Positions 26,997-35,460 of a DNA stretch of 64,000 bases are shown piece by piece; within the stretch, counting starts at the first letter, position 1, and each line of letters starts with the position of its first letter. The translations under genes were made by a program, and so were the position numbers. Under the pieces are notes generated by a model. The model was not told where the DNA came from, did no database searches, and saw nothing but the letters and a program-made list of their open reading frames with translations. Where the stretch lies: contig CAWGLV010000001.1 of assembly GCA_963823495.1 (NCBI GenBank), positions 3,348,001-3,412,000 of the forward strand. The letters are read 5' to 3'. This DNA comes from DATDAH01 sp963823495 (GTDB taxonomy: Bacteria; Actinomycetota; Acidimicrobiia; Acidimicrobiales; DATDAH01).

Positions 26997-27974
26997 ATGG
27001 CTCCGGCGGTGCCCTCGGTCCGGACGTTGGTCGCAGTGGCGACCGTCGCGGTGGCCGCTCTCCTGGCCCGCGGCAGCCTCCTGTCGGCGGACTTCGACCT
27101 CCAGGACCTCGTCCCCGAGCCACCTGCGGTCCGGGACCTCTCCGCCTATGAGGGCCTCGGCACCTGGATCGACGCCTTCGACTACGGGCCGGCCTACTCC
27201 GGAGGTGAACCCGCGGTGACCCCTGACGACGTCGACGCCATGGCCGATTCCGGCGTGCGCACCCTCTACATCCAGGCCAACCGGGACGACGAGCGGTCCC
27301 CCGACGGCTTCGTCGACCGGGACCTGCTCGACGAGTTCGTGATCCGGGCCCACGAGCGGGACATGGCGGTCGTCGGCTGGTACCTGCCCACCTTCGCGGA
27401 CGTGGCCACCGACCTCGGCCACCTGGAGGACCTGCTCGACTACGAGATCGACGGCCACCGCCTGGATGGGATCGGCGTGGACATCGAGTACACCGAGGCC
27501 GTCCCTGACACCCGCCGCCGCAACGCCCGGCTGCTGACCCTGTCCCGGAGGCTGGATCGGGCCGCAGGCCCGACCCCGATCAGCGCCATCGTCCTGCCCC
27601 CCGTGCTCACCGAGGTGGTGAGTCCGGACTTCTGGCCCGAGTTCCCCTGGGCGGAGCTGGAGCCGCACTACGACATCTGGCTGCCGATGAGCTACTGGAC
27701 CCAGCGGACCGAGGCCTCGGGCTACAACGACGGCGCGCGGTACCAGGCCGAGAGCCAGCGGCGCCTGCTGGCCAACCTCGGCAACCCCGACGCGGTCGTC
27801 CACGGCATCGGCGGGATCGGCGACGCCACCCGGGCCGAGGACCTGGTGGCCTTCACCGCGACGCTGGCCGCCAGTGGCGCCGTGGGCGGCTCGGTCTATG
27901 ACTGGGCCACCCTCAGCGACAGCAACATCGCGCTGCTCAATCGCCTCTTTGCCGACTGGCCCGAGGTCGAGTGA
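26997..27974 (+). CDS. Exported TIM-barrel-like hypothetical protein
   Basis: A protein of 325 residues. A hydrophobic segment near residues 8-27 (RTLVAVATVAVAALLARG) should be a signal anchor. The rest alternates strand and helix like a glycosidase TIM barrel: GVRTLYIQANRDDE, AVVGWYLPTF, DGIGVDIEYTEA and YDIWLPMSYWT. The acidic residues of VDIEYTEA are placed like catalytic carboxylates of GH-type barrels, but no family is assigned. The ATG at 26997 follows TACGGT by 6 nt. It is divergent from the sugar importer, which suggests, without proof, that it releases a sugar for import. Confidence 0.6.
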   Translation: MAPAVPSVRTLVAVATVAVAALLARGSLLSADFDLQDLVPEPPAVRDLSAYEGLGTWIDAFDYGPAYSGGEPAVTPDDVDAMADSGVRTLYIQANRDDERSPDGFVDRDLLDEFVIRAHERDMAVVGWYLPTFADVATDLGHLEDLLDYEIDGHRLDGIGVDIEYTEAVPDTRRRNARLLTLSRRLDRAAGPTPISAIVLPPVLTEVVSPDFWPEFPWAELEPHYDIWLPMSYWTQRTEASGYNDGARYQAESQRRLLANLGNPDAVVHGIGGIGDATRAEDLVAFTATLAASGAVGGSVYDWATLSDSNIALLNRLFADWPEVE

Positions 27975-28032
27975 ACCCCCCTTTCCGGGCCAACACCGTG
28001 GTGTCCCCGACACGGCAGTCGACCGGCAACGG

Positions 28033-28914
28033 TCATTCGGCGAGGAGCTCCCACCGCGCGAGGACGTCGCGCACGCCGGCCACGACGGGGTCCGACAACA
28101 GGACGTCGAGCTCGGCCAGGTAGTCGTCCAGCAGCGGGAAGCCCGCGGTGACCCACCGGGCGAACATGCCGTCGTCCATCCACGCCGCAGCCTCGGGGTC
28201 CAGGCCCTCCAGGGCCCACTCCCCGGCCGCCGCAGCCCGGCGCAGGTGGGGCCAGTCCCGGGCTTGGCCGAAGACCCGCCCGAGGCGGACCAGGCGATGC
28301 GCGGCCTCCTCGACCAGATCCGGTTCGCGCTCGACCACCATCTCGATCGCCGGGTGGGCCCGCGCGGCGGCAACCAGGTCGGTCAGCCGCTCGCCCCGGG
28401 CCGCCCGGGCCAACAGCCCGTCGAGCCACAGCAGGGCCCAGAGCCCGGTGGACCCCTCAGGAGGCGGGGCGGTGGCCAGGCCGAGGGCCCGCCGGCAGAC
28501 ATCGACCAGCCGACCCTGGCCGTCGGCGCCGCCGACGACCGGCTCCTCACCCGCGTGGCGCAGGACCGAGGCCGCTGCGCCGTGACGGTCGACCACGTGG
28601 GTCAGGCGGATGGGCCGGGCGTCCGACGAGCGGTCATCGAGGGCCCACGAGCGACCGCGCACGACAACGGCCATGGCCTCCCAGGTCGCCGGGGCGTCGA
28701 AGCCGACGAGGGAGGCCACGAGGTCGGCGGGGTCCGTGCCCGAGGACCCCGGGACGGTGGCGGGCGGATTGACATCGTCCACCCCCTGGTCGGTGAGGCC
28801 GATCAGGAGCGGCGGGGTGCCCCAGCCGGCCTCTTCGGCCATGGCGTCGAGGCGAAGGGCAATGCCCTCCAGATCGGGGGTCGGACGGGTACGGGTACGG
28901 CAGGTGCGGGCCAC
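28033..28914 (-). CDS. Hypothetical protein, actinobacterial
   Basis: A protein of 293 residues, soluble, with no recognised motif. The N-terminal part is PTPDLEGIALRLDAMAEEAG then PPLLIGLTDQGVDDVNPPAT; the C-terminal part is helical (RLVRLGRVFGQARDWPHLRR). The GTG at 28914 has GGAGG spaced 5 nt before it. It is divergent from the APH-family gene. The even coding bias and good ribosome binding site support a real gene. No function is proposed. Confidence 0.6.
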   Translation of the reverse strand: MARTCRTRTRPTPDLEGIALRLDAMAEEAGWGTPPLLIGLTDQGVDDVNPPATVPGSSGTDPADLVASLVGFDAPATWEAMAVVVRGRSWALDDRSSDARPIRLTHVVDRHGAAASVLRHAGEEPVVGGADGQGRLVDVCRRALGLATAPPPEGSTGLWALLWLDGLLARAARGERLTDLVAAARAHPAIEMVVEREPDLVEEAAHRLVRLGRVFGQARDWPHLRRAAAAGEWALEGLDPEAAAWMDDGMFARWVTAGFPLLDDYLAELDVLLSDPVVAGVRDVLARWELLAE

Positions 28915-29070
28915 GGTGGCCTCCGGTGCACGGTGGCCCCCCTGCGGGAGGCCCTTCGATGGCGCCCGTCAGGCCGGAGCGCGAGCCAGACCCGATTCTG
29001 CCGGAAGACTGGGACAGCGTCGACGCAATCCGGTTGACGGCGGTGACGGCTTGGCATTGACCTGTGCGCC

Positions 29071-29979
29071 GTGGTCATCCCCCGCATGCACGACGAGGAG
29101 GTCGAGGTCGACGACTCGGTCGTGGCCCGCCTCCTCGGCGCTCAGGCCCCGCGTCTGGCCCACCTCCCTCTTCGGCGGATCGACACCTGGGGCACCGACC
29201 ACGTCGTCTTCCGGCTGGGTGGGGAACTGTCGGTCCGAGTACCGAAGATCATGTGGGCGGCTCGCCAGGGCGAGAAGGAGCAGCGGTGGTTGGGGGTGCT
29301 CGCGCCGCACCTGACGGTCGAGGTGCCGGTACCGGTCGTCGTCGGCGAGCCCGGCTTCGGCTACCCGTACCGCTGGTACGTGTCGCCATGGCTGGACGGG
29401 GTGAACCCGGCGCCGGACGGCCCGACCGACCAGTCCCGACTCGCCCGGGACCTCGCGGCGTTCGTCAACGCCCTCCAGGCCGTCGACACCACGGGAGCAC
29501 CGGAGCCCAGCGGCGGTCGCCGGGGCGGGCCGTTGGCGGCGGCCGACCCGATCACCCGGGAACGGGCCGAGGACCTGCGGGGCGAGGCCGACGTCGACGC
29601 GATGATCGCGGTCTGGGACGCCGGGCTCGCCGCCTCGGCCTGGGACGGCCCGTCCCGCTGGGTCCACGGCGACCTGTCCGACGGCAACCTGCTGGTGCGC
29701 GACGGGCGGCTGAGCGGGGTCATCGACTGGGGTGGCCTCGTCGCCGGCGACCCGGCGGTGGAACTGATGGCGGCCTGGAACCTGTTCGAGGCCCCCGCCC
29801 GGGACGCCTACCGCGAGGCCCTGGGGTTCGTGGACGACGCCATGTGGCTGCGAGGCCGGGCCTGGGCCGTCTCCGCCGCCCTGTTGGCCCTCCCCTACTA
29901 CCGGCACACCAACCCCGACATCTGCACCCGGTCCTGGCGGGCCATCCGGTCGGCCCTGGGCGACGTCGCTCGGGACTGA
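29071..29979 (+). CDS. Aminoglycoside phosphotransferase (APH) family kinase
   Basis: A protein of 302 residues. The kinase-like core is clear: the catalytic loop WVHGDLSDGNLLV, the metal-binding Asp in GVIDWGGLVAGDPAVEL and a nucleotide-binding part near DHVVFRLGGELSVRVP. APH-family proteins phosphorylate antibiotics or small metabolites; a resistance role should not be assumed. The start is GTG 29071; an ATG five codons later (MHDEEVEV) is an alternative. The 105 nt downstream hold no other feature. Confidence 0.8.
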   Translation: MVIPRMHDEEVEVDDSVVARLLGAQAPRLAHLPLRRIDTWGTDHVVFRLGGELSVRVPKIMWAARQGEKEQRWLGVLAPHLTVEVPVPVVVGEPGFGYPYRWYVSPWLDGVNPAPDGPTDQSRLARDLAAFVNALQAVDTTGAPEPSGGRRGGPLAAADPITRERAEDLRGEADVDAMIAVWDAGLAASAWDGPSRWVHGDLSDGNLLVRDGRLSGVIDWGGLVAGDPAVELMAAWNLFEAPARDAYREALGFVDDAMWLRGRAWAVSAALLALPYYRHTNPDICTRSWRAIRSALGDVARD

Positions 29980-30084
29980 GCCGGCAGCGACAACGTCACC
30001 AGAGTGCGGGGGCTGGTCACGCTCACGGCGACCAGGTCGGGCCAGATCAGGAGCCGGGACGGAGCAGGCTGGCACACTGCTCAG

Positions 30085-31074
30085 ATGCCGGCGCTGAAGA
30101 CCGAGGTCACCGAGATCGTGACCGGGCTGGCGATGTGCGGGCGAGCCGATCTGGACATCGCCCTCCAGCACCGACCGCCGGAACTGCGCAACGTCGACGA
30201 CGCCACGTGGGGACGCATCACCACGGCGTGGGAACAGCGCGAGCTCGGCCAGGAGTTCTTCGCCGCCTGGGCCAACGGGTTCGCGTTCCTCAAGGCCCGC
30301 AGTGGCCTTCGGGGCAAGGCACCGCTGCGGGTCGAGTGGAAGGGGCCGCACAAGCCGCCCGGGGACGAGAGGGTGCCGGCCGACCTGCGCATCGACCACG
30401 TCTACCTGGTCAGCTGCAAGTACCTGTCGTCGATCCTGCACAACGCCTCGCCGTCGGCGCTGTTCGACCACCGCCTCGGCGCAACCGAGGCGCGGGTCGC
30501 CAACTGGTACGCCGAGGTGGCGCCGGCCGAGTTCCAGGCGCTCTACGAGGCCGTGCGCAACGATGCCCTCCCGGCCCGGGCCACCGAGATGACCCGTGAC
30601 GAACGTCGGGCACTGAGCGAGGGCCTCAAGGCCGGCTGGCCGGCCGGCGCCCTGGCGCGGTACGCGGAACTGACGACGGTCGTCGCCGAGGCGTCGGCCA
30701 AGCGCTGGCGGCACCAGCTCGGCCGGGCCCTGGCCCGGGAGGAGATGGCCTGGCGGCTCCTGCGCCTGCAGGCGGCGCCGTACTTCGTCCTGGGCACGAC
30801 CGAGGGAGCGACGCTGCGGGTCCGGGTGGGGACACCCTGGGACTGGCGCCAGCGCTTCGACCTGAAGGCCTTCGACGTCGCCGCCGAGCCGGGCGGCCAG
30901 CCCCGGGTGTCGTGGAGGCTCGAGGTCCACGACCGCGAGACAGGCGAGGATCGGGCCGCCGCCGGCCACGTCGAGGTCCGCTGGAGCCACGGTCGCTTCG
31001 GCCAACCCCCCGAGGCCAAGGTCTACCTCGACACCCCCCACCGCGACGTCCCCGGCTACTTCCCGCTCGACTGA
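30085..31074 (+). CDS. Hypothetical protein, possible restriction-endonuclease-like fold
   Basis: A protein of 329 residues from ATG 30085; CACACT lies 6 nt before it, close to the leaderless pattern. No family is recognised. The segment LRVEWKG followed by DLRIDHVYLVSCKYLSSILH has a strand-rich acidic/Lys arrangement that recalls the PD-(D/E)XK nuclease core, although the usual acidic residue of the ExK motif would be Ser in SCK. The C-terminus is beta-rich and contains TPWDWRQRFDLKAFDV. It stands alone between the APH gene and a type C repeat. Confidence 0.5.
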   Translation: MPALKTEVTEIVTGLAMCGRADLDIALQHRPPELRNVDDATWGRITTAWEQRELGQEFFAAWANGFAFLKARSGLRGKAPLRVEWKGPHKPPGDERVPADLRIDHVYLVSCKYLSSILHNASPSALFDHRLGATEARVANWYAEVAPAEFQALYEAVRNDALPARATEMTRDERRALSEGLKAGWPAGALARYAELTTVVAEASAKRWRHQLGRALAREEMAWRLLRLQAAPYFVLGTTEGATLRVRVGTPWDWRQRFDLKAFDVAAEPGGQPRVSWRLEVHDRETGEDRAAAGHVEVRWSHGRFGQPPEAKVYLDTPHRDVPGYFPLD

Positions 31075-31076
31075 CC

Positions 31077-31188
31077 GTTCTGGTCACGAGCCATGCCTCC
31101 CGGCGCGCACATCTCGTCACGAGAACCAACACCCCACCATTCCGGTCACGAGACATGCCACCCCACGCGCACATCCCGTCACCAGAAC
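31077..31188. repeat. Type C palindromic element, two 50-nt units
   Basis: Unit 1 is 31077-31126 and unit 2 is 31139-31188, each exactly 50 nt, joined by CAACACCCCACC. They begin GTTCTGGTCACGAG and ATTCCGGTCACGAG and end CGAGAAC and CCAGAAC. Arms pair with a few mismatches. The element starts 2 nt after the stop of the hypothetical gene at 31074, in a convergent gap. Its twin is at 10106-10218. Confidence 0.75.
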
Positions 31189-31194
31189 GAGGGG

Positions 31195-31869
31195 TCAGAC
31201 GGCGGGGCGGCGGCCCTGTTCGATGCCATCGAGCCTCGCCCGGAGGCGGTCGGGGGCGCCGAGGTCCAGCGGCTCGTCAAAATCCTCGAGGGCGACGGTG
31301 AGGGCCAGACGGCCGGGGCCGTGCTCGATCTCGATGAGCTGGGCCTCGATGGGGAGCCGCGGCAGCGGCAGGCTGCCCGTGAGGGCCTCACCGAGGCCGG
31401 CCGGCAGGGTGCGGCCGATGGCCCTGATCGGTCGCAACCGCATCGCGCCGTCCTCCCGGACGGCCACCTCGGTGAGCACCTTGCCCATGCGCAGCGGGCC
31501 GACGCCGGCGCTGGACACGATGCCCTCGTCGGTCAGCTCCAGACGGAACGGGAGGCTGGCCCGACCGGTCCACTCGTCGACCCGCTCCTGTTCGACGGTC
31601 AGCTTCGCCGTCACCGGACCGCCCACCAGCCGGGGCTCCAGCGAGGGGTCGACGCGGGCGTTCTCGATGCGGACGATGCCCTTGTTGATCGTGAGTCCCG
31701 CCACCCGCAGGTCCTCGACGCCGATGGTGAGCAGGCGAACCCGGCCCCGCAGCAGGTCGAGAGGGGCGCCGTCCCAGCGCACGCTCGCCGACCGACCGGT
31801 CACCCGGGCCGCCACCTGGTCGATTGCCCAGTGCAGCGGCGCCAGCAGTGGCGAGGTCGGTGCAGCCAT
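31195..31869 (-). CDS. LmeA-like phospholipid-binding protein (DUF2993)
   Basis: A protein of 224 residues with the beta-rich DUF2993 pattern: SVRWDGAPLDLLRGRVRLLT, IRIENARVDPS and repeated amphipathic strands. Characterised relatives (mycobacterial LmeA) bind phospholipid and act in envelope glycolipid assembly. No signal peptide is visible, which is unusual for LmeA, so a cytoplasmic or peripheral location is likely. TAGCCT lies 7 nt before the ATG at 31869. It is downstream of lutC by 36 nt but seems to have its own promoter. Confidence 0.7.
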   Translation of the reverse strand: MAAPTSPLLAPLHWAIDQVAARVTGRSASVRWDGAPLDLLRGRVRLLTIGVEDLRVAGLTINKGIVRIENARVDPSLEPRLVGGPVTAKLTVEQERVDEWTGRASLPFRLELTDEGIVSSAGVGPLRMGKVLTEVAVREDGAMRLRPIRAIGRTLPAGLGEALTGSLPLPRLPIEAQLIEIEHGPGRLALTVALEDFDEPLDLGAPDRLRARLDGIEQGRRPAV

Positions 31870-31905
31870 CAGACCGAGGCTACGACCGGCTCGCCCGACG
31901 ACCGT

Positions 31906-32568
31906 TCAGCGCGACGCCACAAGGAGGATGTGGACGTGGCGGGGTCCGTGGACGCCGAGGGTGAGGATCTGCTCGACGTCGCCCGTGCGGCTCGGGCCGC
32001 CGACGAGGACGAGCGACGACGGCGCCCCGGACGCGAGGGGGCCGAAGACGTCGCAGGGAGTGGCCACCAGTTGGTCCTCGCCGAGGACACCGACGTGGAC
32101 CGGCGGGAGCAGGCCGGCCGCCCGGGACCCGGCGACGGAGGCGTCCAGCACCAGCGAGCCGGTGGCCGCGATCCCCGCCACCGCCCCGGTGAGACCGAGC
32201 TCAGCCGCGGCCGCGACCTCCGGTGAGTAGGGGGCGACGACCAGCCCGGCCCCGGTGAGGGCGGACGCCAGGGGCTCGAGCTGGGGTTCGGCGCTGCGGA
32301 CCACGGTCGTGACCTCGTGCCCCCGGGCCAGGTCGACGACGCGGCGGCCGACGTCGGCCGGCCCGACCCGGTGAACGACGGCGTCCACTGCAGTGGCCAT
32401 GGCGACGAAGCTGCCGACCAGGTCGTCGGGGTCCAGCGCCGCGAAGCGCACCCTCGGCGGCACCGCCGTCGGCGTCGGGGGAGCGTGCACCGGGTTGGCG
32501 TGCACGCCACCCGCCAGCCGGCGGCGAGCGCCGGCCAGGAAGGCCTGCCGATCGCCCGTTTCAGCCAT
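31906..32568 (-). CDS. lutC: L-lactate utilization protein LutC
   Basis: A protein of 220 residues of the LUD domain family. The recognisable part is the C-terminal LVLDASVAGSRAAGLLPPVH and VGGPSRTGDVEQILTLGVHGPRHVHIL, close to the LutC C-terminus. It works with LutA and LutB to oxidise L-lactate to pyruvate in the cytoplasm. The ATG at 32568 (MAETGDRQAFL) is preferred; an apparent longer start at 32634 only reads through the type A palindrome. Confidence 0.85.
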   Translation of the reverse strand: MAETGDRQAFLAGARRRLAGGVHANPVHAPPTPTAVPPRVRFAALDPDDLVGSFVAMATAVDAVVHRVGPADVGRRVVDLARGHEVTTVVRSAEPQLEPLASALTGAGLVVAPYSPEVAAAAELGLTGAVAGIAATGSLVLDASVAGSRAAGLLPPVHVGVLGEDQLVATPCDVFGPLASGAPSSLVLVGGPSRTGDVEQILTLGVHGPRHVHILLVASR

Positions 32569-32596
32569 GCCCACCGCCACCGCCACCGCCACCGAA

Positions 32597-32650
32597 TCGA
32601 AATTGCGTTGATTGGTCACGCCTGGCGTGACCAATCAACGCAGTTTCAGA
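32597..32650. repeat. Type A palindromic element between lutB and lutC
   Basis: Core 32605-32641 is GCGTTGATTGGTCACGCC, a single T, then the exact reverse complement (18 perfect pairs). Both flanks are of the AATTTC type (GAAATT on the left, AGTTTC on the right), unlike other copies that carry GTTCTGG at one end. Relative to the copy at 20435, four stem positions differ and the opposite arm changes to match. Confidence 0.85.
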
Positions 32651-32691
32651 TGGGAAACGAGGGCGGTGAACCCCGCGCGGGCTCGACAGGG

Positions 32692-34065
32692 TCACACCTC
32701 ACCCGCCTTCCAGCGGGTGTGGAACGGGCGGCGGACGGGCGTCAACGGGCTCCGGGCCGCCGACCAGCGGCGGGCCAGGGGAGACAGGCCGGCACCCCAC
32801 TTGGCCGCCCTGGCCGACGCCCGGTAGCCCCGAGCCGACGACCACGCCGTCGCCCACGCGGCCCACGCCGCCCGTTCTCCCGCGCCGGCGTCCTCGGCTT
32901 GATCGCGCCGGAGGGACAGCAGGAGGTCCTGCAGGGGGATCTGCACCGGGCACGCGTCCATGCAGGCGCCGCACAGGGTCGAGGCACCGCTCAGGTCGTC
33001 GGCTCCGTCGGTCATCAGCGGGCTCAGCACCGCACCCATCGGCCCGCTGTAGACCCAGCCGTAGGCGTGGCCGCCGGTCTGGCGGAACACCGGACAGACG
33101 TTCAGGCAGGCGCCGCAGCGGATGCAGCCGAGCATCTCGTGGTACTCACCGGCCAGCAGATCGCTGCGCCCGTTGTCGAGGATGACCACGTGCAGCTCAT
33201 CGGGGCCGTCGGCCTCACCGTCCTGTCGGGGCCCGGTCGTGATGCTGGTGTAGGAGCTCAGCGGCTGACCGCTGGCCGAGCGGGCCAGCAGGTTGACCAT
33301 CAGGTCGAGCTGGGCCCAGTCGGCCACCAGCCGCTCCATGCCGAGGACGACGACCTGGACCCGGGGCAGCGAGGTGGCCAGGCGCCCGTTGCCCTCGTTG
33401 GTCACCAGGACGATCGAACCGGTCTCGGCCACGGCGAAGTTGGCTCCGGTGATGCCGACGTCGGCGGCGATGAAGCGGGGCCGCAGCGCCGCCCGGGCGA
33501 AGGCGGCGATGGCCTCGGGGTCGGCGGCGAGCTCCCCGGGATCGGCGCGGGCCCGGTCGACGAGGACGTCACGGATCGTGTGCCGGTCCCGGTGCAGGGC
33601 CGGGATGATGATGTGGCTCGGCGTCTCCCCGGCCAGTTGGATGACCCACTCCCCCAGGTCCGTCTCGACCACCTCGCAGCCGGCGTCGGCCAGGGCCACA
33701 TTGAGGCCGATCTCCTCGGTGGCCATCGACTTCGACTTCACGACCTTGCCGCCCGCCTGAACGGCGACGTCAGTGACGTAGCGGCTGGCGTCGGCGGCGG
33801 TCGGGGCCCAACACACGTGGCCGCCGTCGGCCAGGACCCGGTCGGCGAACTGCTCCAACAGGTCGGGGAGCCGCGCCAGCACGTCGGCCTTCACGGCCCG
33901 CGCCGCCCGACGCAGCCCGTCGGCGTCCTCCAGGCCGGCCAGGCCCTCGGTCCGCTTGTCGCCGAACCGGTCCACCGCCGCGGTCACCCGCCCGTGGAGC
34001 GCCCGGTCGCCGACCGCGGCCGATGCCCGCTCCCGGAACGTCCCCTCGACCGCGTGCCCGCTCAC
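32692..34065 (-). CDS. lutB: L-lactate utilization iron-sulfur protein LutB
   Basis: A protein of 457 residues. The N-terminal LUD domain includes SMATEEIGLNVALADAGCEV, HIIIPALHRDRHTI and ITGANFAVAETGSIVLVTNE. Two [4Fe-4S] motifs follow: CIRCGACLNVCPVF and CGACMDACPVQIPL. It is the central electron-transfer subunit of the LutABC lactate oxidation system. The GTG at 34065 is chosen because the longer frame reads through the type D hairpin. The gene lies between two palindromes. Confidence 0.92.
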   Translation of the reverse strand: MSGHAVEGTFRERASAAVGDRALHGRVTAAVDRFGDKRTEGLAGLEDADGLRRAARAVKADVLARLPDLLEQFADRVLADGGHVCWAPTAADASRYVTDVAVQAGGKVVKSKSMATEEIGLNVALADAGCEVVETDLGEWVIQLAGETPSHIIIPALHRDRHTIRDVLVDRARADPGELAADPEAIAAFARAALRPRFIAADVGITGANFAVAETGSIVLVTNEGNGRLATSLPRVQVVVLGMERLVADWAQLDLMVNLLARSASGQPLSSYTSITTGPRQDGEADGPDELHVVILDNGRSDLLAGEYHEMLGCIRCGACLNVCPVFRQTGGHAYGWVYSGPMGAVLSPLMTDGADDLSGASTLCGACMDACPVQIPLQDLLLSLRRDQAEDAGAGERAAWAAWATAWSSARGYRASARAAKWGAGLSPLARRWSAARSPLTPVRRPFHTRWKAGEV

Positions 34066-34086
34066 ACCCGTCCCCCACCCGCTCCG

Positions 34087-34136
34087 GTTCTGGGCCGTCC
34101 CCTCTGTCCCCCACAACAGAGGGGAAGGCCCAGAAC
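34087..34136. repeat. Type D palindromic element between lutA and lutB
   Basis: Left arm GTTCTGGGCCGTCCCCTCTG, right arm CAGAGGGGAAGGCCCAGAAC, with a loop of about 10 nt. The stem is about 18 pairs with a 2-nt mismatch. The ends are the border words GTTCTGG and CCAGAAC in inverted orientation. It occupies the 85-nt gap between lutA and lutB. Confidence 0.85.
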
Positions 34137-34150
34137 GGATCGGGGGTGGG

Positions 34151-34894
34151 TCATGTCGGGAGGGCCTCGTCCAGGAGTTGGGCGAGGTGACGGGTGCGGA
34201 GCGGCACCCCGACGGCCTCGCTCCGGGTCCGGAGCTGGGCCAGGCAGGAGGCGTCGCAGCCGACGAGGACCTCCACGCCGGCCTCGGCGAGGGCCTCGAG
34301 CTTCTCGTCGGCCATCGCCACCGACAGCTCGGGGAGCTTCACCGAGAACAGCCCGCCGAAGCCACAGCAGCGGTCGTCACCGTCCCAGACAACCCGCTCG
34401 GTGCCGTCGACGCGATCGACCGCGGCCTCCGGTGCGTCCCGGAGACCCAGCTCCCGGAGCATGTGGCAGGAGTGGTGGTAGGCGACCTCCTGCGCTGGCC
34501 CGGCGAGCTCCGGCAGAGACCGGTCGGCCAGGAACTCCGAGAGCTCGAAGGTGTGGGCGCCCACCCTGCGCGCCCGCTCGGCCGCCTCGGCGTCTCCGAC
34601 CAGCTCGAACAGCTCCGGCCAGAACACCCGCACCATCGACGCACACGACCCGCTGGGGACCACCACGGCCTCCGCGCCGTCGTCCAACTCGGCCTGCATC
34701 GCGGCGAGCGTGGCGCGGGCCACCTTCGCGGCCTCGGGCACGTGGCCCGCGTTCCACGCGGGCTGGCCACAGCAGGTCTGGTCGGCCGACGCGGTGACCT
34801 CGCACCCGGCCGCGCGCAGCACCCGCACCGTCGCCTCGCCCACCTCGGGCTCCACGAGGTCCACCACACACGTGACCAGCAACGTGACCCTCAC
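34151..34894 (-). CDS. lutA: L-lactate utilization protein LutA (CCG-domain)
   Basis: A protein of 247 residues with two cysteine-rich CCG domains: TCCGQPAWNAGH with SGSCASMV, and HHSCHMLRELGLRDAP with RCCGFGGLFSVKLPE and CDASCLAQL. These motifs bind the iron-sulfur or electron-transfer centre. It is the first gene of lutABC. GTG 34894 (VRVTLLVTC) is chosen since TACGGT lies 7 nt upstream. The divergent HIT gene starts about 50 bp away. Confidence 0.9.
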   Translation of the reverse strand: MRVTLLVTCVVDLVEPEVGEATVRVLRAAGCEVTASADQTCCGQPAWNAGHVPEAAKVARATLAAMQAELDDGAEAVVVPSGSCASMVRVFWPELFELVGDAEAAERARRVGAHTFELSEFLADRSLPELAGPAQEVAYHHSCHMLRELGLRDAPEAAVDRVDGTERVVWDGDDRCCGFGGLFSVKLPELSVAMADEKLEALAEAGVEVLVGCDASCLAQLRTRSEAVGVPLRTRHLAQLLDEALPT

Positions 34895-34901
34895 CCCGTC
34901 A

Positions 34902-34938
34902 ACCGTAGGCACCGAGGACCGACGACCCGTCCTAGCGT
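34902..34938. promoter_or_regulatory. Divergent leaderless-type promoters of lutA and the HIT gene
   Basis: Minus-strand TACGGT (34907-34902) is 7 nt before the lutA GTG. Plus-strand TAGCGT (34933-34938) is 8 nt before the HIT ATG at 34947. The start codons are 52 bp apart, so the two -35 regions must overlap. No operator for a lactate regulator was recognised. Confidence 0.45.
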
Positions 34939-34946
34939 GACGGGCC

Positions 34947-35360
34947 ATGGGTGGATGCGTGTTCTGTCAGATCGTGGCGGAGGTGCTGCCGGCCCGCATG
35001 GTCGCCGAGGACGAGCACACGACGGCGTTCCTGGACCGGACGCCGCTGTTCCCGGGCCACGTGCTCCTCGTGCCCAAGGCCCATGTCGAGACCCTCGCCG
35101 ACCTTCCCGACGACCTGGTCGACCCGCTGTTCCGCCAGGCCCGGCGACTGTCGGCGGCGATGGAATCCGGCCTCGGGGCCGCGGGGTCGTTCGTGGCCAT
35201 GAACAACAAGGTGAGCCAGAGCGTCCCCCACCTGCACGTCCATGTCGTGCCCCGCAACCGCAAGGACGGCCTCAAGGGCTTCTTCTGGCCCCGCCACCGG
35301 TACCGAGACGACGCCCACGCCGACGACATCGCGGCCACGCTGCGGTCGGCGCTGGCCTGA
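34947..35360 (+). CDS. HIT family protein
   Basis: A protein of 137 residues. The histidine triad is VPHLHVHVVPR, and the N-terminal CVFCQIVAEVLPARMVAEDE is typical of the Hint/HIT branch with a CxxC pair. HIT proteins hydrolyse nucleoside phosphoramidates or dinucleotides in the cytoplasm. TAGCGT ends 8 nt before the ATG. A degenerate palindrome follows in the convergent gap. Confidence 0.9.
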   Translation: MGGCVFCQIVAEVLPARMVAEDEHTTAFLDRTPLFPGHVLLVPKAHVETLADLPDDLVDPLFRQARRLSAAMESGLGAAGSFVAMNNKVSQSVPHLHVHVVPRNRKDGLKGFFWPRHRYRDDAHADDIAATLRSALA

Positions 35361-35396
35361 GCGGACCCCGGCGGACCATCCACCGGGAGGAGTCAC

Positions 35397-35459
35397 CCGA
35401 CCGGAATGGCGTCACCTTCGGCCATCCCGCGACCAGGCCGACGCAATGTCCGGGCAACG
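35397..35459. repeat. Degenerate palindromic element, possibly type A
   Basis: On the minus strand the gap reads ATTGCGTCGGCC, then about 12 nt, then GGCCGAAGGTGACGCC and ATTCCGG. The outer GCGTC and GACGC and inner GGCC words keep the order seen in type A copies, but with insertions. It lies between the convergent HIT and wax ester synthase genes. Confidence 0.35.
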
Positions 35460-35460
35460 G

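Noticed and set aside
27996..28015. Small inverted repeat around ACACCGTGGTGT between convergent genes.
   Set aside because: The stem is short, lacks the GTTCTGG border and matches no other copy in the window.
32569..32634. An earlier start for lutC at 32634.
   Set aside because: The added residues are encoded by the type A palindrome and a simple CCACCG repeat. ATG 32568 fits the protein family.
34066..34116. An earlier start for lutB at 34116.
   Set aside because: The added residues are encoded by one arm of the type D hairpin. GTG 34065 begins the recognisable protein.
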